The position numbers and the translations under genes were made by a program. A model generated the notes under the pieces. The model was not told where the DNA came from. It saw only the letters and a list, made by a program, of their open reading frames with translations, and did not search any database. DNA of 42,798 nucleotides from the NCBI RefSeq assembly GCF_003576245.1, contig NZ_QWGA01000005.1, positions 1 through 42,798 of the forward strand. The letters are read 5' to 3'. Each line of letters begins with the position of its first letter. Within the stretch, counting starts at the first letter, position 1. The stretch comes from Henriciella algicola. Lineage in GTDB: Bacteria > Pseudomonadota > Alphaproteobacteria > Caulobacterales > Hyphomonadaceae. This document shows, in pieces, positions 1-7,549 of this stretch.

Positions 1-829
1 CGAGCTTTGGCTGGTCGCCGCGGGCGCGGACGGCCCGGCCGCGCGCGTCGGATCGGTCCTGGCGTTCCTTGGCTTGCTGGGTCTTGCGTTCGGTGGCTTT
101 GAGGCGGTTGGCGGCGCTGGTCGCTTCGGCCCTTGCGCGGGCGCGTGCCGCATTGCGGGCGGCTTCAAACTCTGACCAGCCGCCGCCGAAGACGGTGCAG
201 CCGACAGGGGTCAGCTCCACGATCCGGTCCATCCGCTCCAGCAGGGCGCGGTCATGGCTGGCGATCAGCAGGCCGCCGGGCCCGCTCTCGATGAGGGACA
301 TGACGCTGGCGCGGCCTTCAGCGTCGAGATTATTGGTTGGCTCATCGAGGAGGATGAGGTCAGGCTCTGCCAGCAGAAGGCGGGCAAGGCCGATGCGCGT
401 GCGCTCCCCGCCGGAGAAGGTCCCGATCTTGCGGGTTGTATCGACTCCAGCGAGGCCGGTGTCGGCGAGCGCCTTTTCGAGGCGCGCTTCCAGCGTCCAG
501 TCAGCGGCGTCGAAATCCTCCGCTGTGCCATCGCCAGCGGTGATGCGGGCGAGGCGGGCAAGGTCTGTCCGGACGCCAAGGGCCTGGGCTACGGTTTCGG
601 CCTCATCGAAGCTCTGCTGGAGCATGGCGGCGCGGCCATGCACGTTGATCTGGCCGCGCGCAGGGGCGAGGTTGCCCGCGATCGCTTTCAAGAGCGTGGA
701 CTTGCCACAGCCATTGCGTCCAACGAGGCCGACAGCCTCGCGTCCGAGTGACAGGGTCAGATTGTCAAAAAGTGTGTCGCCTTCAGGCGTGGCGAGCGAC
801 AGGGAGTCGAGGGTGAGACAGGAAGACAT
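1..829 (-). CDS. ABC-F family ATP-binding protein (3' end cut by window edge)
   Basis: A soluble ATPase of the ABC-F group, whose members bind ribosomes and modulate translation or protect against antibiotics; they do not pump. It reads leftward from an ATG at 827-829 and about 276 codons are visible before the edge. Seen: Walker A GRNGCGKST at residues 37-45, signature FSGGERTRIGLARLL, Walker B LILLDEPTNNLD with the ABC-F style NNLD, then a switch His in ASHDRALL. A charged Arg/Ala/Lys-rich linker follows, as expected between the two ABC domains of this family. The second domain lies outside. An AGAGG lies about 8 bp before the ATG. There is no membrane segment. The exact subfamily (Uup, EttA, resistance type) cannot be told from half the protein. 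Confidence in family is high. Confidence 0.88.
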   Translation of the reverse strand, partial: MSSCLTLDSLSLATPEGDTLFDNLTLSLGREAVGLVGRNGCGKSTLLKAIAGNLAPARGQINVHGRAAMLQQSFDEAETVAQALGVRTDLARLARITAGDGTAEDFDAADWTLEARLEKALADTGLAGVDTTRKIGTFSGGERTRIGLARLLLAEPDLILLDEPTNNLDAEGRASVMSLIESGPGGLLIASHDRALLERMDRIVELTPVGCTVFGGGWSEFEAARNAARARARAEATSAANRLKATERKTQQAKERQDRSDARGRAVRARGDQPKL

Positions 830-1012
830 GGGGGACCTCTCGGGTCAGGTAAACAGGCAGCGCGAATTGGGTGCGTGCTTGATCCATGTCTTCGGTGTCC
901 TTTCGGCCTCTTGAGGGGCCTTAATAGGGGGCAGCGGCGCGGGGCGCAAGGAAAACCCGTGGACGGTAAGCGCAGGCTGGGTCATGCTGGCGAACGCGAC
1001 GGGAGGGCCACG

Positions 1013-2305
1013 ATGACCAGCATTCTTGAACAACCCCTTGATCTGCCATGCGGGGCGCGCCTGCCGAACAGGCTGTGCAAGGCGGCGATGACCGAGCAGC
1101 TGGCCGGGCCGCTGAACTGCGCCGATGAGCGTCACGCGAAGCTGTATGAGACGTGGGCGGGCAGTGGCTGCGGCCTGCTTCTGACCGGCAATGTGCTGGT
1201 CGACCGGATGCATCTGGAAAGCCCCGGCAATGTCGCGATTGTGGGGGACCAGCCGCCGGAACACCTCGCAGCGCTGAAGGCGTGGAGCGCGGCGGCGAAA
1301 TCGCAGGGCGCGGCGGTGTGGATGCAGATCAGCCATGCCGGGCGCCAGACGCCGACCATCGTCAACAAGACGCCTGTGTCCGCCTCCGACATCCAGCTGG
1401 CGCTTCCGGGCAACCAGTTCGGCAAGCCGCGGCCCATGACGGGGCAGGAGATACAGGCGACGATTGCGGCCTTTGCCCATGTCGCCAAGGTCGCAAAGGA
1501 AACCGGCTTTGACGGGGTGCAGGTGCATGGCGCGCATGGCTATCTGATCAGCCAGTTCCTCTCGCCGCGCTCGAACATCCGCAATGACGAGTATGGCGGC
1601 TCGCTGGAGAACCGGGCGCGCTTTCTGCTGGAAACGGTGGATGCGGTGCGCGCGGCGGTCGGGCCGGATTTTGGCGTCGGGGTGAAGCTCAACTCGGCTG
1701 ATTTCCAGCAGGGCGGCTTCAGCTTTGAGGACTGTATCCAGGTGGTCGAGTGGCTGAACGAGAAGTCCATCGACCTGCTTGAGATTTCAGGCGGCAATTA
1801 TGAGCAACCGGCGCTGCTCGGCATTGAGGGCATGCAGGCGCGCGAGGAGCAGGCCGTGCGTGCCAGCACCAAGGCGCGCGAGGCCTATTTCGTCGACTAT
1901 GCCGCCATGGTGCGCGAGCGCGCGAAGATGCCGGTCATGGCGACAGGCGGCTTCCGCTCCAGAGTGGCGATGGAGGAGACGGTGTCCTCAGGCATGGCCG
2001 ACATGATCGGGCTTGGCGCGCCGCTCTGCGGTGATCCGTATGGGCCTGCGCGCCTGCTGTCCGGCGAGAGCGAGCGGCTGGAAAACCATGCCAAGAAGAT
2101 GCGCCTCGGCCCAGGCTTCCTCGGCCCCAATAGCGGCATCGGCATGATCAAGATGGTCAACGCGCTGGGCCAGATGGCGTGGAACTACCTCGCAATCGAG
2201 GCGATGGCGGAAGGGCGGCAGCCGCCAAAGGCCAAAGGGCTGCTGTCCAGCTTCATGAAGCACCAGGCGAGGCAACAGAAGCAGGCCAAGGCTCTGGAGC
2301 GTTAG
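1013..2305 (+). CDS. NADH:flavin oxidoreductase, Old Yellow Enzyme family
   Basis: A 430-residue FMN-dependent ene-reductase or NADH:flavin oxidoreductase type TIM barrel, expected in the cytoplasm. Seen: an N-terminal strand with RLPNRLCKAAMTE, typical of the FMN-binding start of the barrel, and the family block GFDGVQVHGAHGYL with H172 and H175, in the place of the paired ligand-binding residues. QFLSPRSNIRNDEYGGSLENR then gives the well conserved OYE stretch. The frame is open upstream to 875, but the ATG at 1013 is preceded by GGGAGG at 1001-1006 and begins the homologous region, so it is taken as the start. The substrate is unknown. Its stop TAG (2303-2305) overlaps the TAA of the convergent gene by two bases. 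Confidence 0.9.
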   Translation: MTSILEQPLDLPCGARLPNRLCKAAMTEQLAGPLNCADERHAKLYETWAGSGCGLLLTGNVLVDRMHLESPGNVAIVGDQPPEHLAALKAWSAAAKSQGAAVWMQISHAGRQTPTIVNKTPVSASDIQLALPGNQFGKPRPMTGQEIQATIAAFAHVAKVAKETGFDGVQVHGAHGYLISQFLSPRSNIRNDEYGGSLENRARFLLETVDAVRAAVGPDFGVGVKLNSADFQQGGFSFEDCIQVVEWLNEKSIDLLEISGGNYEQPALLGIEGMQAREEQAVRASTKAREAYFVDYAAMVRERAKMPVMATGGFRSRVAMEETVSSGMADMIGLGAPLCGDPYGPARLLSGESERLENHAKKMRLGPGFLGPNSGIGMIKMVNALGQMAWNYLAIEAMAEGRQPPKAKGLLSSFMKHQARQQKQAKALER

Positions 2306-2889
2306 ACTAGCGGGATTGAGAACCAGCCAGCGATTTTGCGCGCCAGCTTGTCGCCGGAAGGCCCGTACTCTTCGCGCAGATGGTAATGCAAACCCATCAT
2401 GAAGGCGATCAGATCACGCTCGGCTTCCGCGACAGCCGCGTTCAGCTCCGCATAGGTGACTTCAAGTCTTTCGGGCGGGGTGTGGCTGGAGGCCGAAACG
2501 GTTCCGCCGCCTGAGTGTAATACGACCAATTGGTCCAAGGCCTCTATCGTGGGCGAGGGGTCGTGACCGAGCCATGGGCTGTCTGCGCCCGGTTTGATGC
2601 CTTTCCACTCGGTCCAGCCTTCGAGGCCGCAGCAACAGCCGGGCACAAGGAGAAATTCGTCTTTCGATGCGATGAGGCCGCCCGAAATGACGCACTGTTC
2701 CTCGTCCGCCAAGCGTTGAATGCTCTCACCTAGAGTTCCCCGGGGTGTGTCCTGATTGTAGTCGCAGAGAGATATCAGGAATGCATCATAGTCGGCTTTG
2801 GTGGCCGTCGCCTTGATCGGGCGCAGCAGGGGCTCATCCGGCCCGCCGGTTGCGTCTTCAAAGACGGGTGTGAGGCGAAGCTCGCTCAT
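2302..2889 (-). CDS. conserved hypothetical protein, 195 aa
   Basis: I do not recognise a family with confidence. It is a soluble, acidic protein with a Cys-rich PGCCCGLEGW stretch near residue 90 and a His-containing C-terminal helix (MGLHYHLREEYG). There is no signal peptide or membrane segment. Its ATG overlaps the TGA of the upstream SDR gene (ATGA at 2886-2889), so the two are probably translationally coupled and co-transcribed. It ends tail to tail with the oxidoreductase on the other strand. The acidic composition and the cluster of three cysteines vaguely recall immunity or SUKH-like single-domain proteins, but that is only an impression. That it is real is supported by its length, alphaproteobacterial-type codon use and the operon overlap. 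Confidence 0.75.
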   Translation of the reverse strand: MSELRLTPVFEDATGGPDEPLLRPIKATATKADYDAFLISLCDYNQDTPRGTLGESIQRLADEEQCVISGGLIASKDEFLLVPGCCCGLEGWTEWKGIKPGADSPWLGHDPSPTIEALDQLVVLHSGGGTVSASSHTPPERLEVTYAELNAAVAEAERDLIAFMMGLHYHLREEYGPSGDKLARKIAGWFSIPLV

Positions 2890-3704
2890 ATCTGGCCGCG
2901 CTCGCGGATGCGCTGGATGTAGTCGCGGACATCGTACTGCTCGTCGCCGTCATGGCGGGGGGCGTAGCGGGCATAGGACTGCTTCAGGGCATCCATGCGT
3001 TCATCGATCCTGACAGTATTGTAGGCGTGCGAGACAACGAAGCGTTCACCCTCGAGGATTTGCGGATAGATGATGCCCGCGAACTCATCGGCATGCATTG
3101 CGACGTCCTCAAAGCCGGGGGTGAGCTCGGTTGAGACCCAGCCGGGAATGATGAGGCCGACGGTGATGAAGTCTGGCATCTGCTCACGGAAGGTTTCTGT
3201 CAGGCCGAGGACGGCGTGTTTGGAGGCGATGTAGGCAGCCGCATTGGTGGCGCAGAAGAAGGAGTTCTCTGAGCCGGTATTGTAGATCATGGCAGGCGTG
3301 CCTTGCTCCTTCATGCGCGCGCCGAACACGCGGCAGCCATGCCAGACGCCCCAGAAGTTGACGTTCATGATGTGGTGCGCGTCGTTCATCGGCACGTCAG
3401 GCAGACGCTTCTCGCGGCTGCCGACGCCAGCGTTATTCAGAAGGACATCGCAGCCACCATAAGTTTGCCAGACATGATCAGCCAGTGCTTCGACCTGGGC
3501 CAGATCCGTTACATCGCAGACGCTGTAGCTCGCTTCAGTGCCAATCTGGCTGAGTGCCTCGCAGGCTTCCTGAAGCCGATGCTCGCGCGGTTCAGCCAAG
3601 ATGATCCGCGCGCCATCCGCGCCAAATTGCTTGGCCAGCGCAAAGCCAATGCCGGTTGCGCCGCCTGTGATGACGACGGTCTTGTCTTTCATGCTGATTG
3701 CCAT
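2886..3704 (-). CDS. SDR family NAD(P)-dependent oxidoreductase
   Basis: A classical short-chain dehydrogenase/reductase, 272 residues, cytoplasmic. Seen: the cofactor glycine motif TGGATGIG at 13-20, NNAG at 90-93, Ser145 in NTGSENS, and the catalytic pair Tyr158/Lys162 in YIASK. The frame is open to 3785, but the ATG at 3702-3704 has AGGGAGG about 8 bp upstream and starts just before the Rossmann strand, so I use it. The substrate cannot be inferred. It is first in a two-gene operon with the 195-residue hypothetical protein (ATGA overlap). The divergent DUF6090-like gene starts 89 bp away on the other strand, so the promoters lie in that gap. Confidence 0.92.
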   Translation of the reverse strand: MAISMKDKTVVITGGATGIGFALAKQFGADGARIILAEPREHRLQEACEALSQIGTEASYSVCDVTDLAQVEALADHVWQTYGGCDVLLNNAGVGSREKRLPDVPMNDAHHIMNVNFWGVWHGCRVFGARMKEQGTPAMIYNTGSENSFFCATNAAAYIASKHAVLGLTETFREQMPDFITVGLIIPGWVSTELTPGFEDVAMHADEFAGIIYPQILEGERFVVSHAYNTVRIDERMDALKQSYARYAPRHDGDEQYDVRDYIQRIRERGQI

Positions 3705-3793
3705 GCGATAGCCCTCCCTTTGGTATTTGCCCTCGATTTCCGAGATGCTTTCGGCAAGGATGACGGCATGGGCGCGAGGGGGCAATCGAAACC

Positions 3794-4540
3794 ATGTTAC
3801 TTCGTCGGTTGAGCCGGCATATCGGCGAGCAGGACTGGCTCGCTGTGGTGCTGGATTTCTTCATCGTCGTGTTGGGTGTGTTCATCGGTGTGCAGCTTGG
3901 CAACTGGAACAGTGCGCGTGCCGATCGGGCGGCGTATGAGGATGCGCTGGAGCGATATCGCGCGGAACTCGCCGTCAATCTGGAAACGCTGGAGACCGAG
4001 AATGCGAATGTCATGACGGGTTTGGGCGTTGTGGGGGACGGTATCGACGCCTTGCAATCGTGCGATGACAGCGAAGAGGCGACCGCAGCGGTAAACCGCG
4101 CGATCAACCTTGCCATGGGCACGTTTGGCATCTCTGTGCGCGATAGCGCCTTGAGAGAGCTTACGACGTCGCCCCGCCTATTGTCGCTGAAGGCTGATGA
4201 TGAGAGGCGGCGCTTCAGTGATACCGCCCACATCGTCGATGTGTATGCGCGGGAGGCAAATTTCATTGAGGTCATCCCTCTGGAAAAGCGCTTACAGGAC
4301 AATCCGTTGATAGGTGTGGGCCAACCAGACACCGTGCAGACGACGTATTTCGGGCAGGATTTTTCCCGCCAGAACAGGCGGCTTGAACTGGCCGTCCCGG
4401 TCTCGGTTGCCTGCGCCGACAATACGCTCATCAAGGACCTTTTCACCTGGGAACGCTGGCAGGCGGCGCAGCCTGCGGTGGGCCGCATATTGGCCGAGCG
4501 ATTTCAGGAAGACCTCGACTGGCTGGACGCGCGAAGCTGA
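3794..4540 (+). CDS. DUF6090-like small membrane-anchored protein
   Basis: A 248-residue protein with a single hydrophobic segment near residues 16-36 (the region LAVVLDFFIVVLGVFIGVQ) followed by NWN. That N-terminus is typical of the DUF6090 family, which is common and multi-copy in marine Bacteroidetes and Hyphomonadaceae and has no assigned function. The rest is soluble and alpha-helical with charged stretches. The start at 3794 has only a weak purine-rich sequence (GCGAGGGGG) upstream, 14 bp from the ATG. It stands alone, divergent from the SDR gene. No enzymatic motif is visible. Family assignment is from memory of the N-terminal pattern. Confidence 0.75.
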   Translation: MLLRRLSRHIGEQDWLAVVLDFFIVVLGVFIGVQLGNWNSARADRAAYEDALERYRAELAVNLETLETENANVMTGLGVVGDGIDALQSCDDSEEATAAVNRAINLAMGTFGISVRDSALRELTTSPRLLSLKADDERRRFSDTAHIVDVYAREANFIEVIPLEKRLQDNPLIGVGQPDTVQTTYFGQDFSRQNRRLELAVPVSVACADNTLIKDLFTWERWQAAQPAVGRILAERFQEDLDWLDARS

Positions 4541-4572
4541 GCGGCAGCGATTTTCCCAACGTCATGTCTTGT

Positions 4573-4586
4573 CGCGCGCGCGCGCG
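4573..4586. repeat. (CG)7 dinucleotide run
   Basis: Seven perfect CG units lie in the 94-bp gap between the DUF6090-like gene and the nitronate monooxygenase gene, about 50 bp before the latter's start. Such tracts are prone to slippage and can adopt Z-DNA; no function is implied. Confidence 0.6.
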
Positions 4587-4634
4587 AAGTTAGGTCTGCG
4601 GCAGTGAGGAATTTGCTTTAGAGGGAAGCGTCCA

Positions 4635-5618
4635 ATGTCCGTGCCATCCATTTTTTCCAATCTGCGTCTGCCGGTCATCGGTTCGCCGCTTTTCATCATT
4701 TCCGGCCCAGAGCTTGTCATCGCCCAGTGCAAGGCCGGCGTTGTCGGCTCTTTCCCGTCGCTGAATGCGCGCCCGATTTCGCAGCTCGATGAGTGGCTGG
4801 ATCAGATCACCTCTGAGCTCGACGCCTATAACAAGGCCAATCCGGACCGTCCGGCCGCGCCTTTCGCGGTGAACCAGATCGTCCACAAGACGAATAACCG
4901 CCTCGAAGAGGATCTTGAGCTTTGCGTGAAGTACAAGGTGCCGTTCGTGATTACGTCGCTGGGTGCGCGCACCGAAGTGAATGACGCGATCCAGTCCTAT
5001 GGCGGCATCGTCATGCACGACGTCATCAACACGGTTTTTGCGCACAAGGCGCTTGAGAAGGGTGCTGACGGCCTGATCGCGGTGTGCTCGGGCGCTGGTG
5101 GCCATGCGGGCACGCTGTCGCCGTTTGCGCTGATCCAGGAGATCCGCCAGTTCTTCGACGGCCCGCTGGCGCTGTCCGGCTCTATTGCGCATGGCGGATC
5201 AATCGCGGCGGCGCAGGCCATGGGCGCTGACTTTGCGTATATCGGCTCTGCCTTCATCGCCTGTGACGAAGCCCGCGCGGCAGATGGCTATAAGGACATG
5301 ATCGTCGATAGCGCGTCGAAGGACATCATCTATTCCAACCTGTTTACCGGCGTGCATGGCAACTATCTCGCCCCGTCCATCGCGGCAGCTGGTCTCGACC
5401 CGAACGACCTGCCAGAAAGCGATCCGAGCAAGATGAACTTTGGCTCTGGCGGCAACCAGAAGTCCAAGGCGTGGAAGGATATCTGGGGCTGCGGCCAGGG
5501 CATTGGCGCCATTGAAGAGCGCATGCCGACGGCAAAGTTCGTCGACAAGCTCGAGCGCGAATACAATGAAGCCATCGCAGCCCTGTCGACGGGCCGGGCC
5601 TTTGCGCCTGCAGGCTGA
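4635..5618 (+). CDS. nitronate monooxygenase (2-nitropropane dioxygenase family)
   Basis: An FMN-dependent TIM-barrel enzyme of 327 residues. Family members oxidise alkyl nitronates such as propionate-3-nitronate, and related proteins act as enoyl reductases. Seen: the N-terminal PVIGSPLFIISGPELV, the phosphate-binding GAGGHAG at 153-159 with H157 (the family's catalytic-base position), and ALSGSIAHGGSIAAAQAMGAD for the second phosphate-binding loop. An AGAGGGA lies about 8 bp before the ATG. No membrane segment. The gene appears monocistronic and is followed by a strong hairpin at 5641-5670. The physiological substrate is unknown. Confidence 0.9.
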   Translation: MSVPSIFSNLRLPVIGSPLFIISGPELVIAQCKAGVVGSFPSLNARPISQLDEWLDQITSELDAYNKANPDRPAAPFAVNQIVHKTNNRLEEDLELCVKYKVPFVITSLGARTEVNDAIQSYGGIVMHDVINTVFAHKALEKGADGLIAVCSGAGGHAGTLSPFALIQEIRQFFDGPLALSGSIAHGGSIAAAQAMGADFAYIGSAFIACDEARAADGYKDMIVDSASKDIIYSNLFTGVHGNYLAPSIAAAGLDPNDLPESDPSKMNFGSGGNQKSKAWKDIWGCGQGIGAIEERMPTAKFVDKLEREYNEAIAALSTGRAFAPAG

Positions 5619-5640
5619 TCTTTGCTGAAAGATGAGTGGG

Positions 5641-5670
5641 CTGATGCATCGCCTTCGGGCGGTGCATCAG
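5641..5670 (+). terminator. hairpin with UUCG tetraloop after the nitronate monooxygenase gene
   Basis: A 13-bp stem (CTGATGCATCGCC paired with GGCGGTGCATCAG, with one G-U wobble) closes a TTCG loop inside C(UUCG)G, the very stable tetraloop. It begins 23 bp after the stop codon. There is no U-tract, so it may act with Rho or as an mRNA 3' end stabiliser. Confidence 0.7.
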
Positions 5671-5781
5671 CTGCTTGCGCGATGCAGAAAATTCGCGCTT
5701 TGCTGAGAAGCAGAACATGCTGGCTTTCTGTCGGGGGGCAGGAGCCGGTATGCGTAGATGAAACCGGAAGGGGACCCCGGA

Positions 5782-6438
5782 ATGAAACATCAATTCCTGA
5801 AGCTTGCGCTTGGCCTGTCACTGAGCTTTGCGGTCGCATTGCCTGCTGCTGGCGATGCGGTGCATGACGCAATCGAATGCGAGCAATTCCTTGTCATGTC
5901 GGCGGGCTATGTCCCGCGCGGCTCTGATGCTGAGACGCAGGTGAAGGAAATGACCAGCGCCTGGTCTACGCACGCGAAGTTGCTGACCGGTGAGGCGGAG
6001 ACGCTGACAGAGGACCGGGCGCAGATAAGCCAGGCTTTGTTCCAGGTCATGTCGTCCGGTGACGCAGCGCAGCAACAGGCGCTGAAGACATCCCTGCAGA
6101 GGTGCACGACACGGCCGGATTTTGAAACTGCGACCTATCCGGACCTCACCTGCGCGCGCCTTGCCCACTATGTAGAAAAGGCTTCAGAGGACACGATCGT
6201 CCAGCAGGAGGCCAAGGCCGCCGGTTTTGAGAGCGCTGGAGAAGCCGACAAGGCGGCTATCGCGCAGGGTTATGTCGATGCGGCGCGCCGGCGCCGGGGG
6301 CCTGCCTCCGCTATCAAGCACGCCTTCTTCAATGCGCAGCCAAACACCCGCGTCGAGCCGCACCATTTCGGCCTGTTTGGCGATGAGAGCGAGCCCGTAT
6401 TGGCCGCCTGTACGGCATCGATGGGTCTTGATGAGTAG
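5782..6438 (+). CDS. secreted protein of unknown function, 218 aa
   Basis: Not recognised. The N-terminus is a clear Sec signal peptide (Lys-rich start, hydrophobic core LALGLSLSFAVALPAAG, probable cleavage near residue 24). The mature part is helical and contains four cysteines (IEC, QRC, LTC, AAC contexts), enough for two disulfides in the periplasm. The frame opens at 5758, but the ATG at 5782 has GGAAGGGG upstream and begins the signal peptide, so it is the better start. The downstream leader region with tandem hairpins probably includes its transcription stop. Confidence 0.8.
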   Translation: MKHQFLKLALGLSLSFAVALPAAGDAVHDAIECEQFLVMSAGYVPRGSDAETQVKEMTSAWSTHAKLLTGEAETLTEDRAQISQALFQVMSSGDAAQQQALKTSLQRCTTRPDFETATYPDLTCARLAHYVEKASEDTIVQQEAKAAGFESAGEADKAAIAQGYVDAARRRRGPASAIKHAFFNAQPNTRVEPHHFGLFGDESEPVLAACTASMGLDE

Positions 6439-6444
6439 ATAAAG

Positions 6445-6549
6445 CGGCGTCGTCCCATCCCGGTGGACGCCGTAGTTCCGCCGGATCCGGGCGGGACAAC
6501 GCCCGCCCTTGCGGGGGCCTCCACGGGGCGGAGCGAATTGGTCCGCCCC
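6445..6549 (+). promoter_or_regulatory. three tandem hairpins ahead of the lysis genes
   Basis: The gap between the secreted-protein gene and the M15 peptidase contains three perfect inverted repeats in a row. They are CGGCGTC/GACGCCG (6445-6451 with 6466-6472), GGGCGGG/CCCGCCC (6489-6495 with 6502-6508) and GGGGCGGA/TCCGCCCC (6525-6532 with 6542-6549). A CCGCC/GGCGG pairing at 6478-6494 would compete with the second. The first may end the upstream transcript; the rest sit in the probable 5' leader of the lysis genes, just before AAGGAGG at 6581. Confidence 0.5.
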
Positions 6550-6596
6550 CTGACTGGCCCGGTCATAGTGTCTTCCGTCGAAGGAGGACACGGCAC

Positions 6597-7025
6597 TTGC
6601 TTTATGCCAACCCTGAAAGCGCGGTCCGCGCATTGTCAGCCAGCTGGCGCTGGCCGCATTTTGCCGTGCGGGAGCTTGCTTGCAGATGCGCGGGCAGGTT
6701 CTGCAGCGGGCAGTACTGGCACGATGCTGAGTTTCTGGATGCGCTGGAGGATATGCGGGCGCGGGCAGGCAGGCCGCTCGTCCTGACATCGGGACACAGG
6801 TGTGCCGGCTGGAATGCGGCGGTCGGCGGAGCGCCGCTATCGCGCCACAAGCAGATCGCGGCGGATATCCAGATCGCGGGGCATAGCCGTGGGGCGTTGC
6901 TCGATGCGGCGATCGAGGCGGGGTTCACCGGTCTCGGCCTTGGGCGAAGCTTCCTTCATGTCGACAGGCGGGCGCGGCCAGCGCGCTGGTACTATTCGGG
7001 AAGCGAAAGACTATGGATCCAATAA
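6597..7025 (+). CDS. phage-type M15 family peptidase (endolysin-like), TTG start
   Basis: A 142-residue zinc peptidase of the D-Ala-D-Ala carboxypeptidase/endolysin type (Peptidase_M15_3-like), expected to cut peptidoglycan cross-bridges. Seen: FAVRELACRC near residue 22, SGHR at 65-68, SRHKQIAADI with H84 and D90, and HVD with H121 and D123. These match the M15 order SGxR, SxHxxGxAxD, HxD, except that the glycine between H and D is absent, so the H-to-D spacing is one residue short. The start is a TTG at 6597 with a perfect AAGGAGG nine bases upstream; no ATG fits. Its 3' end overlaps the next gene by 13 bp, as in phage lysis cassettes. There is no signal peptide, so export would depend on a holin. 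Confidence 0.82.
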   Translation: MLYANPESAVRALSASWRWPHFAVRELACRCAGRFCSGQYWHDAEFLDALEDMRARAGRPLVLTSGHRCAGWNAAVGGAPLSRHKQIAADIQIAGHSRGALLDAAIEAGFTGLGLGRSFLHVDRRARPARWYYSGSERLWIQ

Positions 7026-7483
7026 CGGGCCTTGCCGCAAGTGCGGCAGGCGGCGGGCTGTTTGGCCTTATCGGCACAGCCCTTGGGCGGGTGGCAGGCC
7101 ATTTCGAGACGCGCCAGCGCCTGCAGCACGAAACAGAGCGCTGGGCGCATGAGACAAAGCTGCTTGAGCTTCAGCGGCATGCGCGCGCGGAAGAGACCGA
7201 AGGCGAGCTGGCGCTTGCGGAGGTCAGCGGGCGCTGGGCTGGGCTGTCGGCGTCCATGGCGGCGGATGCAGCTATTGGCGAGAGCTATAGATGGGTGAGC
7301 GCAGTGCGCGGCGTCACCCGGCCAGCGCTGACACTGCTGCTCTGGTTGATTGCCGGGCTGATCTGGATTGGCGCCGACGGGGCAGGGCGGGCCTCGATCA
7401 TTGAAACGGCGACATTCGCAGCGACGGCCGCAACGCTCTGGTGGTTTGGTGACCGGGGACCACGGCGCGGGCCCACCGCTTAG
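7013..7483 (+). CDS. holin-like phage membrane protein, 156 aa
   Basis: Probable holin partner of the overlapping M15 peptidase. Seen: a glycine-rich hydrophobic segment at about residues 7-28, a charged coiled-coil-like middle (33-75), and two hydrophobic segments at about 104-120 (PALTLLLWLIAGLIWIG) and 129-146 ending in LWWFGDR. This three-segment layout, with a C-terminal WWFGDR-type end, resembles phage and gene-transfer-agent associated holins of alphaproteobacteria. The family is assigned from pattern only. The ATG lies inside the M15 gene (13-bp overlap), which supports co-translation. No structural, packaging or integrase gene is nearby, so the pair looks like an isolated lysis module. 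Confidence 0.7.
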   Translation: MDPITGLAASAAGGGLFGLIGTALGRVAGHFETRQRLQHETERWAHETKLLELQRHARAEETEGELALAEVSGRWAGLSASMAADAAIGESYRWVSAVRGVTRPALTLLLWLIAGLIWIGADGAGRASIIETATFAATAATLWWFGDRGPRRGPTA

Positions 7484-7489
7484 CAGGCA

Positions 7490-7526
7490 AGAAAAAAGGC
7501 GGGCCGATGAACGGCCCGCCTTCCTT
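7490..7526 (-). terminator. terminator between holin-like gene and TonB receptor
   Basis: An 8-bp perfect stem (GGCGGGCC at 7498-7505, GGCCCGCC at 7513-7520) with a 7-base loop. On the minus strand it is followed by a run of six T, a textbook intrinsic terminator for the receptor gene. On the plus strand the tail is only TTCCTT. Confidence 0.85.
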
Positions 7527-7549
7527 GATTTGGTTTCAAGCCTTGAGGC

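Noticed and set aside
830-887. Possible leader peptide for the ABC-F gene starting at ATG 885-887 (minus)
   Set aside because: It runs out of frame into the ABC-F gene without a clear stop-and-pause design, so no attenuator could be supported.
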